Part shown: in pieces, positions 42,719 to 51,477 of the stretch
How positions within the stretch are numbered: the first letter of the stretch is position 1
How the letters are laid out: every line of letters starts with the position of its first letter
Assembly: GCF_900168265.1 (NCBI RefSeq)
Contig: NZ_FVZF01000007.1
Coordinates: 1 to 64,000, forward strand
Length of the DNA stretch: 64,000 nt
Direction: 5' to 3'
Source: Salegentibacter salarius
GTDB lineage: Bacteria > Bacteroidota > Bacteroidia > Flavobacteriales > Flavobacteriaceae
Made by a program: the position numbers and the translations under genes
Notes under the pieces: generated by a model
The model's input: the letters and a program-made list of their open reading frames with translations, nothing else
Databases searched by the model: none
What the model was told of the DNA's origin: nothing

Positions 42719-45148
42719 TCAGGTTTCCGCTAATCCAGGTTTTAATTTCTTCCCTGCGAGGTTGGTGGCCAAAGTGGTAAAGGATACTATACTAATAGAA
42801 CTTAAAGGCATTAGTATGGCTGCGATTACCGGCATTAAATTCCCTGTAACCGCGAAAGCCAGGCCTATTACATTATAGCATAAGCTTAGCGCGAAGCTCC
42901 ATTTAATGATCTTTATTCCTTTTTCTGAAAGTTGAAAATATTTGTTTAGTCTGGTGAGGTTAGAAGCTTCAAGAATACCATCACAAGCCGGAGAGAAAAC
43001 GTTAATATTTTCTGAAACTGCGATCCCAACATTGCTTTGAGCAAGTGCCCCTGCATCGTTAAGTCCGTCGCCAATCATCATCACCGATTTACCTTCCTGC
43101 TGCAGCTTTTTTATAAAATTGAGCTTATCGTCTGGTTTTTGATTGAAGTAAAATTTGGTATTTAAAGGCAGCATATTTTCCAGTCTTTCCTTTTCACCAT
43201 TATTATCTCCAGAAAGGATAAAAAGCTGTTTGTTTTCCCCTAATTCTTTAAATAGATCAGCAAGACCTTCACGGTAGGAATTCTTAAAAACATAGCAGCC
43301 TTTATATTCTTCGTTGCTACTAATATGTACCGTAGTTTTATTAAGCTCTTTGGTTTCAGTAAGGTTTTCTTTTACAAATGTTTCTGAACCAATCTTCATT
43401 TTACTGCCATTACTTCCAGCGCTAATTCCTTTCCCGGTATGTTCATTAAATTCATCCAGACTTTGAATATTGTTTTTATCCAGGATCTCGTAGAGTTGCC
43501 TGCTTAATGGATGCCCTGAAGCTCTTAAACTGCTACTTAACAAGCTTTCTTCTTCAGCATTAAGTTTTAAACCTTCGTAGAAAATCTCGGTTTTATTATT
43601 TGAGGTAATCGTTCCGGTTTTATCAAAAACAAGACAATCAATTTTTGCTATTTGTTCAATTACTCCGGCTTCTTTTAAGTAAAATTTATTTCTTCCGAAG
43701 ATGCGAAGCAAATTTCCAAGCGTGAATGGTGTGGCCAGTGCGATAGCACAGGGGCAGGCAATTATTAAGACCGCCGTAAAAACATTTAAGGCTTTTGAAG
43801 GATCATAAACCAACCAAAATAACGTGGCAATAAAAGCAATGCTAAGAACCCCGGCAGTAAAGCGTTTACTAATTTGATTGATTAAACTTTGAAAATGGCC
43901 TTTTTTTTCTTTTTTAAAGACTTCATTACTCCAGAGTTTGGTAAGGTAACTCTGGTCTATCGCCTTTATAGCTTCAATTTCCAGGATACCGCCTTGTTGT
44001 CTTCCACCCGCATAGAGTGTTTCCCCAGATTCCTTTCTAACGGCTTGGGCTTCCCCGGTTACAAAACTGTAGTCTATATTGGCTTCCCCTTTCATTAAAA
44101 CCGCATCGATTGGAATTAATTCGCCGTTTCGTATTAAAATACGATCTCCAGATTTTATTTTGTAAACCTGTACCTGTTCCTCTATAGTTTCTTTGGAACT
44201 ATTCTTTGTTAAACGAGTAACTGCCATAGGGAAATAGGATTTGTAATCCCTTTCAAAAGACAGGTAGGAATAGGTTTTCTGCTGAAAAAACTTCCCTAAT
44301 AGAAGGAAAAAAACCAGGCCTGTAAGACTATCAAAAAAACCAGTTCCCAGGTCTAATAGTATTTCTGTAGTACTTCTTATAAAAAGTACTGCGATTCCCA
44401 GAGCAATAGGGACATCTATATTTAAGATTTTAGCTCTTAAACCTTTGAATGCTGAAATAAAATAATCTGATCCCGAATAAAAAACTACCGGTAATGAGAA
44501 AGCAAACATGAGCCAACGGAATAAATATTTAAATTGATCCAGCCAGAACTCTTTCACTTCAAAATACTCGGGGAAAGAAAGAAACATGACGTTTCCAAAA
44601 GCAAATCCGGCAACACCAAGCTTATAAATTAAGCTTCGGTTTATTTTATGATCCTTTTCATCGTAATCTTTCAGGGAAATATAGGGTTCGTAACCAATTC
44701 TGCTTAGCAGGTAAACCAGTTCTTTAAGGCTTATTTTTTCCGAAGAAAAACTTATTCTTACTGTTTTCTTTGGAAAATCAACCTGGGCCGATTTTACTCC
44801 GTTGTTTAGTTTTCCAAGATTTTCTAAAACCCAAATACACGAACTACAATGCATAGAGGGAACCAGGAAATTCACTATCTGGGTGTTATTCTCATTAAAT
44901 TCTAATAGCTTTTCGGCTATTTCTGGATTGTCCAGGAAATCGAATTTACCTTCTGAGGCAGCCGGGGAAATCCCAGGTTTTTCCTGAAGATCGTAATAGT
45001 AGGTAAGATCGCTTTCGTTTAAGATATCGAAAACGGTTCTACAGCCGTGACAACAGAAATCTTTTTCCTGAAAAACAAGATGCTCCTCTTTACATTCTTC
45101 ACCACAGTGAAAACAGCTGCTCATACTTTTTCTGTATTTTAGCTGCAA
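42719..45148 (-). CDS. ccoI: CcoI/FixI-type copper P1B-ATPase
   Basis: The 809-residue heavy-metal ATPase starts with a Cys-rich zinc-ribbon-like segment (CFHCGEECKEEH...CCHGC, about 12-35) and an HMA domain with MHCSSCIWVLE (about 97-107). It has the transport CPC motif (IIACPCAIALA, about 463-473), phosphorylation motif DKTGT (about 509-513) and MIGDGLNDAGALAQS. It supplies copper to the cbb3 active site. It opens the cco gene run 60 nt before ccoS. Confidence 0.94.
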   Translation of the reverse strand: MQLKYRKSMSSCFHCGEECKEEHLVFQEKDFCCHGCRTVFDILNESDLTYYYDLQEKPGISPAASEGKFDFLDNPEIAEKLLEFNENNTQIVNFLVPSMHCSSCIWVLENLGKLNNGVKSAQVDFPKKTVRISFSSEKISLKELVYLLSRIGYEPYISLKDYDEKDHKINRSLIYKLGVAGFAFGNVMFLSFPEYFEVKEFWLDQFKYLFRWLMFAFSLPVVFYSGSDYFISAFKGLRAKILNIDVPIALGIAVLFIRSTTEILLDLGTGFFDSLTGLVFFLLLGKFFQQKTYSYLSFERDYKSYFPMAVTRLTKNSSKETIEEQVQVYKIKSGDRILIRNGELIPIDAVLMKGEANIDYSFVTGEAQAVRKESGETLYAGGRQQGGILEIEAIKAIDQSYLTKLWSNEVFKKEKKGHFQSLINQISKRFTAGVLSIAFIATLFWLVYDPSKALNVFTAVLIIACPCAIALATPFTLGNLLRIFGRNKFYLKEAGVIEQIAKIDCLVFDKTGTITSNNKTEIFYEGLKLNAEEESLLSSSLRASGHPLSRQLYEILDKNNIQSLDEFNEHTGKGISAGSNGSKMKIGSETFVKENLTETKELNKTTVHISSNEEYKGCYVFKNSYREGLADLFKELGENKQLFILSGDNNGEKERLENMLPLNTKFYFNQKPDDKLNFIKKLQQEGKSVMMIGDGLNDAGALAQSNVGIAVSENINVFSPACDGILEASNLTRLNKYFQLSEKGIKIIKWSFALSLCYNVIGLAFAVTGNLMPVIAAILMPLSSISIVSFTTLATNLAGKKLKPGLAET

Positions 45149-45200
45149 ATTTTCGGGAAATTAGGCGTAGATAATATGATGGGAATCAGGTTTGAGTGTA

Positions 45201-46526
45201 TTAGCTTCCATTACTAATTTTTCTCAAGTAAAAATAGCCAATAATTCCTGCGATTAAAGAAGCCAGCAAGATCCCAATTTTTGCCTGTGACATATAATTT
45301 TCATTCTCAAAAGCCAGGTCGGTTATAAAGAGTGACATGGTAAAACCAATAGCCGCCAGAAAACCAATTCCGTAGACGTGTTTCCATTTCACTTTTTTGG
45401 GAAGATCTGCTATTTTAAACCAAACCATAAGGCGGGAGAATAAAACCACCCCAATGAATTTCCCAAAAATTAATCCGCCAACAACCCCAATCATTACCGG
45501 ACTTAAAAATGAATCAAAGGAGGTTTCTCCAAGACTCACCCCGGCATTTGCGAATGCGAATATAGGTAGCACCACAAAGCTCACAAATGGATGAAGTGCG
45601 TGTTCCAGCCTTTGTAATGGGGGAGTAGCATCTTCGGTTAAGGAAGAGAATTTTTCAATAGTATGAGTAATGTTTTCTTCGGCCTCTTTAGGGTTCTTCT
45701 TCCTGTTTCTAAACTCTTGTTGTATTTCATAACCCAGGAGTTTAGATTTCCGAAGAAATAATGGGGTGTTGATACGTTTTGTATTGGGAATTGCAAATGC
45801 CGCCAAAACCGCCGCAATAGTAGCGTGCACTCCTGAAAGTAAAATTGCCAGCCATAATCCACCAATTCCCATCACTGCATAAAATAAGGTGTTTCTAATC
45901 CCTATTAAATTTGCTGCAGCCAGGATAAGTAGAAAGATCCCTGCAATTGCAAGACTTTGTATAGAAATATCTGAAGTGTAAAAAAATGCGATTACCAGCA
46001 CGGCGCCAATGTCATCTACAATAGCGATGGCGGTTAGAAATACTTTAAGAGGAAAAGGAACCCGGTCTCCAAGCAGGTATAGAATTCCGAGGGCAAATGC
46101 GATATCTGTAGCCATAGGAATTCCCCATCCAGAAACGGAATCTAAACCGGTATTAAAGTAGAAAAAGATAAGCGCGGGAAAGATCATTCCTCCAATTGCC
46201 GCTCCTATAGGTAGCATAGATTTTTTAAAACTTGAAAGTTCCCCCTGCAGGATCTCGCGTTTAAGTTCTAGCCCAATCATAAAAAAGAAAATAGACATAA
46301 GTCCGTCGTTAATCCAATGCAGGAGATTTTTCTTTATTATAAAGTCGTTTATTCCTAAGTGAATATATTGTTTCCAAAGACTGTGATAGGCATCAGATAA
46401 GGGAGAATTAGCTACGATCATAGCAAGTAAGGCCGAAAAAATAAGCAATAAACCCACTGAGGTTTTTTTCTCGATAAAATTCTTGATAGGGAGTAAAAGG
46501 TATATATCGAGTTTCGACTTTTTCAT
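45201..46526 (-). CDS. nhaA: NhaA Na+/H+ antiporter
   Basis: The 441-residue membrane protein has about twelve helices. GWGIPMATDIAFALGIL and FLTAIAIVDDIGAVLVIAFFY carry the paired Asp residues that bind Na+ and H+. A long insertion of charged residues (about 260-300) precedes the last helices. NhaA exports Na+ at alkaline pH, fitting a marine or saline habitat. It lies 52 nt upstream of ccoI on the same strand. The 223-nt gap upstream to corA shows no gene. Confidence 0.95.
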   Translation of the reverse strand: MKKSKLDIYLLLPIKNFIEKKTSVGLLLIFSALLAMIVANSPLSDAYHSLWKQYIHLGINDFIIKKNLLHWINDGLMSIFFFMIGLELKREILQGELSSFKKSMLPIGAAIGGMIFPALIFFYFNTGLDSVSGWGIPMATDIAFALGILYLLGDRVPFPLKVFLTAIAIVDDIGAVLVIAFFYTSDISIQSLAIAGIFLLILAAANLIGIRNTLFYAVMGIGGLWLAILLSGVHATIAAVLAAFAIPNTKRINTPLFLRKSKLLGYEIQQEFRNRKKNPKEAEENITHTIEKFSSLTEDATPPLQRLEHALHPFVSFVVLPIFAFANAGVSLGETSFDSFLSPVMIGVVGGLIFGKFIGVVLFSRLMVWFKIADLPKKVKWKHVYGIGFLAAIGFTMSLFITDLAFENENYMSQAKIGILLASLIAGIIGYFYLRKISNGS

Positions 46527-46749
46527 ACTAGTCCGGCGCTAAAGAGTTCTTACTTGAAACGTAATAATAAAACTATTTCCATTTTAAGGATCTAGATATG
46601 ATATAACTCAGTTTTTTAGAGATAATACACTTTATAGCTATTCAGTAAATCCTTTCAAAATTAAAATTGGTTTTAAAGATTTTTTCAGCAAACTTTTAAT
46701 ATTTCGGCAAAATAAAACTTTATTACCTTTAGGCCTACAAAGTAGCAAC

Positions 46750-47826
46750 ATGGTAAAAAAACTGACCCAAAGTTTACGCAGGCCTAAAATGAAATCTGTA
46801 AATCAGCCTCCGGGAACGGTAACTTACGTAGGAAGAAAGGAATCTAGCGAAACTAAACTTGAAGTAATAGATTACAATAAAAATAACTTCGAAAAACTTA
46901 CTTCCTCAACTACCGAAGATGCTTTTAAATTTGAGGCTAAAGATCGAATTACCTGGTTTAATATAGATGGCTTAAGCAATACAGCCGAAATAGAAAAACT
47001 AGGGAAATATTACGATCTCCATCCCTTAATTATTGAAGATATTGTAAATACTACCCAGCGCCCAAAAATAGATGAGTATGAAGATTATTTGTTTATAGTT
47101 GCTAAAATGCTATATCACCAGGATGGTAAATTGGTTAACGAGCATATAAGTTTTGTTCTGGGAAAAGATTATGTACTAACATTTCAGGAAGCAGGCGGGG
47201 ATGTTTTTGATGGCGTTAGAGGCAGATTGGAAAAATCATATGGGCGTATACGCAGCAACGGTTCAGATTACCTTGTTTTTGCACTTTTAGATGCTATTGT
47301 AGACCATTATTTTCTGGTAGTAGACGAGTTAAGCGAAAAAGTTGAAGCCCTGGAAGAACAACTTTTTGAAAGTCAGCCAAGTGATGATATTACTTATGAG
47401 ATCCAGGATCTTAAAAGAGCTATTTTAAGGGTTAGACGTGCAGTATTTCCGCTTAAAGAAGTAATTTCCAGATTTCAGAATATGGAAAATGGGCTTATTA
47501 AAACCAGAACCAGAAATTATATAAATGACCTTCACGACCATATTTTACAGGTTTCAGAAAACATAGAACTTTATCGAGAAATGGCCTGGGGACTTATGGA
47601 TATGTATATGACCACGCTTAGCAATAAAATGAACGAGGTGATGAAGGTACTGACCATAATGGCCTCTATTTTTATTCCGCTAACTTTTATCGCGGGTATT
47701 TACGGGATGAATTTTGAATATATGCCCGAGCTGCAATGGGAGCACAGTTACTTTGTGCTTTGGGGAATAATGATCGCTATATTTCTATTTATGATCTTCT
47801 ATTTTAAACGTAAAAAATGGCTGTAG
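46750..47826 (+). CDS. corA: CorA-family magnesium/cobalt channel
   Basis: The 358-residue protein has the long cytoplasmic alpha/beta and helical funnel (1-290) and two C-terminal helices with the signature IYGMNFEYMPELQW (GMN motif, about 321-323), ending in KRKKWL. It transports Mg2+ or related divalent ions. The next gene's start lies 11 nt after its stop. Confidence 0.95.
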   Translation: MVKKLTQSLRRPKMKSVNQPPGTVTYVGRKESSETKLEVIDYNKNNFEKLTSSTTEDAFKFEAKDRITWFNIDGLSNTAEIEKLGKYYDLHPLIIEDIVNTTQRPKIDEYEDYLFIVAKMLYHQDGKLVNEHISFVLGKDYVLTFQEAGGDVFDGVRGRLEKSYGRIRSNGSDYLVFALLDAIVDHYFLVVDELSEKVEALEEQLFESQPSDDITYEIQDLKRAILRVRRAVFPLKEVISRFQNMENGLIKTRTRNYINDLHDHILQVSENIELYREMAWGLMDMYMTTLSNKMNEVMKVLTIMASIFIPLTFIAGIYGMNFEYMPELQWEHSYFVLWGIMIAIFLFMIFYFKRKKWL

Positions 47827-47837
47827 CCAATAAAATT

Positions 47838-48959
47838 ATGATAAGATTTACTTTAATAACCTTAGCAGTAATCCTAACCGGAAGCTGTGCAGCTCAAAAT
47901 ACCGAAATCCCTGTTTATATAGGAACTTACACCAAAAAAGAAGGTCACGTAGATGGAAAGGCTAAAGGAATATTTTTGGCGATGCAGGACCCTGAAAATG
48001 GAAGTTTACAACCGGAAAAAACCGTAGCTGAGATTACTAATCCCAGTTTTGTAAAAGCTACTGAAGACGGGAAAAATCTTTACGCTGTAAGTGAGTTGGG
48101 AAGCGGCGATGCAGATTCTGGGTTTATATATTCATATAAAAGAAATATGGACAATAGCCTGCAGGAAATAGGCAAAATTTCTACTGAAAGTTTTGCACCC
48201 TGCCATATTGAGATAGATGAATCTGGAAAGTATGTTTTTGTTTCCAATTATATGGGAGGCGTGGTAATGGTTTATAAAAGGGGAGAAGATGGTCTTCTTG
48301 AAAAACAGCAAAAAGTACAATTAGAAAATCGTGAGGCCTCACACGCACATTCGGTTTCGATTTCTTCAGATAACAAAACTGCTTATATCTCCGATCTTGG
48401 AAATGATAAGATCTGGATCTATAATTTCAATTCAGAAACCGGAAAGTTAAGTCCGAAAGAAAACCCATTTGTACAATTAGAAGAAGGCTCTGGCCCAAGG
48501 CATTTTAGTTTTTCTAAAGATGAAAATTTCGCTTTTTCCATGAATGAGCTAAATTCTACAATTAGTGTATTTAAAATTGAAGAAAATGGAAACCTGGAGG
48601 TTATTCAGAATATTTCCAGTTTACCAGAAGATTTTAGTGGGAAAAATTCGGGAGCAGATATTCATTTGCATCCTTCGGGGAAATTTGTTTATGCTTCTAA
48701 CCGCGGGCATAATAGTATCGCCGGTTTTAAAGTAGATAAGAATTCAGGGAAATTAAGTGCAATTGGTTATTATTCTACAAAGGGTGAAACCCCTAGAAAT
48801 TTTGCGATCTCTCCAGACGGGAAATTTCTTTACGCAGCCAATCAGGACACTTCTACAATGAGCAGCTTTAAGATTAATTTGAAAACGGGAAAACTTGAAG
48901 AGCATTTGCTTCCTATTGAAGTAATGTCTCCCGTTTGTGTAGAGTTCGCTGAAAATTGA
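47838..48959 (+). CDS. lactonase-family beta-propeller lipoprotein
   Basis: The 373-residue protein has a lipoprotein signal (ILTGSC, Cys16). Propeller repeats such as ETGKLSPKENPF and GKFVYASNRGHNSIAGF are typical of the 6-phosphogluconolactonase-like YbhE/Pgl family. The export signal argues against a cytoplasmic pentose-phosphate role, so the true substrate is unknown. The upstream start at 47817 would overlap corA; the ATG at 47838 gives the signal peptide. Confidence 0.88.
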   Translation: MIRFTLITLAVILTGSCAAQNTEIPVYIGTYTKKEGHVDGKAKGIFLAMQDPENGSLQPEKTVAEITNPSFVKATEDGKNLYAVSELGSGDADSGFIYSYKRNMDNSLQEIGKISTESFAPCHIEIDESGKYVFVSNYMGGVVMVYKRGEDGLLEKQQKVQLENREASHAHSVSISSDNKTAYISDLGNDKIWIYNFNSETGKLSPKENPFVQLEEGSGPRHFSFSKDENFAFSMNELNSTISVFKIEENGNLEVIQNISSLPEDFSGKNSGADIHLHPSGKFVYASNRGHNSIAGFKVDKNSGKLSAIGYYSTKGETPRNFAISPDGKFLYAANQDTSTMSSFKINLKTGKLEEHLLPIEVMSPVCVEFAEN

Positions 48960-49026
48960 TTCCAGATTAAAATTTTAAAATTTCAATGTTGATTTTGTTT
49001 AAATTTAATTGACTAAACCAGAAAAT

Positions 49027-49353
49027 ATGAAAACAAAAATTTTAATTGGGATATTGGCTTGTTTCCTAATGTCTTGTGGAGCTATGATGACTCCAGATTC
49101 AGACGATATTATTCGTCAGCCTGAAGATGCTCCTACAAATTTCGCTATGGGTGATGGAATGGATTTTGAAGAAAATGTATGCAAAAGCCCAATGCTGGAC
49201 CCGGAAGACGGAACCGAATTAATTATGGTACGCTCCTGGGGAAATGGTATTGGAGATTATGAAGTACCTGAAGGGAAATACGGACTTTCTAAACGCGAAT
49301 TTCTGCGTTTAAATTGTGGAACCGGGGAATTAATTGGGGTTGTAAAGAAGTAA
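49027..49353 (+). CDS. small lipoprotein, function unknown
   Basis: The 108-residue protein has a signal ending in FLMSCG (Cys17), then an acidic region (PDSDDIIRQPEDAP) and a compact C-terminal domain (VPEGKYGLSKREFLRLNCGTG) with two further Cys residues. I do not recognise the family. An upstream TTG (49009) is rejected because the ATG restores a normal signal peptide. Confidence 0.75.
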   Translation: MKTKILIGILACFLMSCGAMMTPDSDDIIRQPEDAPTNFAMGDGMDFEENVCKSPMLDPEDGTELIMVRSWGNGIGDYEVPEGKYGLSKREFLRLNCGTGELIGVVKK

Positions 49354-49372
49354 ATTATTCCATAAAAAATTA

Positions 49373-49410
49373 AGTCCCCACAGGTTTCAAAACCTGTGGG
49401 GACTGCTTTT
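49373..49410. terminator. 15-bp hairpin terminator after the lipoprotein gene
   Basis: AGTCCCCACAGGTTT (49373-49387) pairs perfectly with AAACCTGTGGGGACT (49390-49404); the central bases form the turn. A short T run (GCTTTT) follows. The convergent gene ends at 49486. Confidence 0.8.
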
Positions 49411-49422
49411 AATTTCAAGGGC

Positions 49423-49463
49423 TTAGATTCTGTAATATCCCGACACTTCGGGACAGAATGACG
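49423..49463. repeat. half REP-like element (family B) between convergent genes
   Basis: ATTCTG TAATATCCCGACAC TTCGGGACAGAATGACG forms a hairpin with a CCCGA/TCGGG core and outer ATTCTG/CAGAAT arms, ending in TGACG like other family B copies. Confidence 0.6.
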
Positions 49464-49485
49464 TAAGGTTTATAATTGTTTTCAT

Positions 49486-50406
49486 TTATTTTACATCAAC
49501 CTCCTCGATCACAAAAAAGCCGTCATTTCCTTGTGATTGGTATAAGGGCATAAAAATTCTCGCGTCCCATTCACTTTTCACTTCATTCCCATTCTGTTTA
49601 GCCAGCAGTTCTCCTTTTTTAATTTTTTGGAAATTTTCATAGCCTGGTTCCATTTCAAATTTGTCAGAATCTTCAAGTCCGTGGCGATGCACTAACTCAA
49701 AGGTTTTTTGCTCCGGGGCATTCTTTTCGGCAAAACGATTTACACATTCCGGATAAGTTTCAATTTCAGATAAATCAAGCTTACAAGCTTCTTTTAGGGC
49801 CAGCCAAATCACCCCTTCGTGATTTTCAACCGAAGTTTTGTCTTCGTGTTGTCCGGCTTCAAATACAAAGCCTGTCATACCTGTTCGGCTTAAATAATGA
49901 TCTATATCCCCGGTAATAATATCGCTAAAACCACGTACGATAAAAGTTGGGAAATTATGCGCCCATTCGTCATTATCGTTCACTTCCTGTACCGAAACAT
50001 AAGGTAAACTCGCCGATGAGGTGGTATGGCAATCCAGGAAGTAACGTTTAGTAAAATCTTCTTCCGGAAATTGTTTCAGAATATCTATAATTTCCCGCAT
50101 TTCTTTCTGCTCGTGGGTTTCAGCTTTTTTCTGCTCAATATTTTCCTTGGTCCAAACCCGGTTAAGGTCTTCATCTATATAACGCTTATTTTGATTGAGC
50201 GCTTTGTGATTTCCGGAAACTCCTACCAAAGTTCCTTCAATTTCTGGTTTGGTCTTTTCGAGTTGTTTAAAAACTTCTTCCAAAGCCTTTACGCCACTGG
50301 GTTCATTTCCGTGAATTCCAGCGGTTACAAAAAGTAGAGGGCCGTTTTTATTACTGGTATATTTCCCAATTATCCTTGGTATATGTTTATCTGGTTTATT
50401 ACTCAT
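49486..50406 (-). CDS. M14/AstE-family zinc hydrolase (succinylglutamate desuccinylase/aspartoacylase type)
   Basis: The 306-residue protein has the zinc-site motifs TAGIHGNEPSG (His and Glu, about 33-36), FLDCHTT (second His, about 123) and the catalytic-Glu segment TGFVFEAGQHED (about 177-188). Family members cleave N-acyl-amino-acid or peptide bonds. No arginine-degradation genes are nearby. It is the third gene of an operon with an ATP-grasp ligase and a DUF1704 protein, which suggests it trims or removes whatever they make. Confidence 0.88.
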   Translation of the reverse strand: MSNKPDKHIPRIIGKYTSNKNGPLLFVTAGIHGNEPSGVKALEEVFKQLEKTKPEIEGTLVGVSGNHKALNQNKRYIDEDLNRVWTKENIEQKKAETHEQKEMREIIDILKQFPEEDFTKRYFLDCHTTSSASLPYVSVQEVNDNDEWAHNFPTFIVRGFSDIITGDIDHYLSRTGMTGFVFEAGQHEDKTSVENHEGVIWLALKEACKLDLSEIETYPECVNRFAEKNAPEQKTFELVHRHGLEDSDKFEMEPGYENFQKIKKGELLAKQNGNEVKSEWDARIFMPLYQSQGNDGFFVIEEVDVK

Positions 50407-50427
50407 AATAAATTCCTTTCAGTTTAT

Positions 50428-51477
50428 TTATTCCATACAGGCAATCTCCCTGTTGTCAAATTGGTGCCCGTATAGCTCTTTATATTCAACCTTACGTTCA
50501 ATAGCTTCAATTACTGTATCGGTAAAATCCGGGAGGCCTATATCTTTAAAATGTTCCATACCGCCTGGACTTAAAACATTGATTTCTATTAATTTATCTT
50601 TCACTACATCAAGACCTACAAAGAAGAGTCCGTCTCTAATAAGCTTTGGAGCAGTTAGATCTACAATGCGTTGCATCTCCGGAGTAAGATCGCTGCTATC
50701 GGCAGAGGCACCAAGGGTGAAATTACTTCGGAATTCACCTTCACCACTTACACGTCTAATAATGGCTTGTTTGCCATCTTTAACCATAACACGACCATTC
50801 ATTAAAATAATCCTTACATCACCATCCTTAACGGCCGGTAAGAATTCCTGTGCTATAACATAACCGTCCTGACTAATGGTCTCAATAATCTGGTTGATGT
50901 TTTTTTCATTTTCATCTATAAGAAAAACATTCTGCCCGCCGGATCCTTCCAGCGGTTTTAAAACGATCTTTTTATTGTTCTTTTCCCAGAATTCTAAAAT
51001 GTCTTCTTTATTCCTGGTAATTAAAGAATCGGGTTTAATTTCTGCAGGAAGTTCCTCGAAATATAGCTTATCAATAAAAGCGTTAGAAAGGGCATAGGCA
51101 TCATTTAATACCAGCACTCCCTGCTGCTGCATCATTCTTCCAAAAGCAACCCCGGCTTGTTCTGCCCATTCCCGGCCAGAACCTTCTTCGGTAGGGTTAT
51201 TTCTTATAAAAAGTACATCCAGTTTAGTTGATTCTATCCTCTTTTTTCTCGCTTTAGAACTTTGCAAAGCTTCCAAAAACTTCTTTGGAGATTTGGTTTT
51301 TGTATTTTTAGGCACCTGAGTACTGTTAATACTAATAGGCGCATCATGATGAAAGTTGAAATCTCCCACGCCCATGGCATAGACCTCATGACCACGAGCG
51401 TGGGCAGTAGTCATTAACATAACAGAGGTTCTACAGCTCTCGGATTCAATATCGTTTAATACAAAGCAAATTTTCAT
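50428..51477 (-). CDS. ATP-grasp ligase, glutathione-synthetase-like
   Basis: The 349-residue protein has the GshB layout: an N-terminal Rossmann-like part (FVLNDIESESCRTSVMLM), KIVLKPLEGSGGQNVFLI (ATP-binding loop, about 170-187), DVRIILMNG and DVVKDKLIEINVLSPGG with the Mg-binding Glu-Ile-Asn. It is often labelled glutathione synthetase, but no gshA-type partner is present. The operon context (MATCAP-like peptidase before, zinc hydrolase after) points to a peptide- or protein-modifying ligase. Its start overlaps the previous gene's stop by 1 nt. Confidence 0.85.
   Translation of the reverse strand: MKICFVLNDIESESCRTSVMLMTTAHARGHEVYAMGVGDFNFHHDAPISINSTQVPKNTKTKSPKKFLEALQSSKARKKRIESTKLDVLFIRNNPTEEGSGREWAEQAGVAFGRMMQQQGVLVLNDAYALSNAFIDKLYFEELPAEIKPDSLITRNKEDILEFWEKNNKKIVLKPLEGSGGQNVFLIDENEKNINQIIETISQDGYVIAQEFLPAVKDGDVRIILMNGRVMVKDGKQAIIRRVSGEGEFRSNFTLGASADSSDLTPEMQRIVDLTAPKLIRDGLFFVGLDVVKDKLIEINVLSPGGMEHFKDIGLPDFTDTVIEAIERKVEYKELYGHQFDNREIACME

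Noticed and set aside
50453-51097. plus-strand frames opposite the ATP-grasp gene
   Set aside because: They mirror the coding strand of a well-supported enzyme and show no motif.
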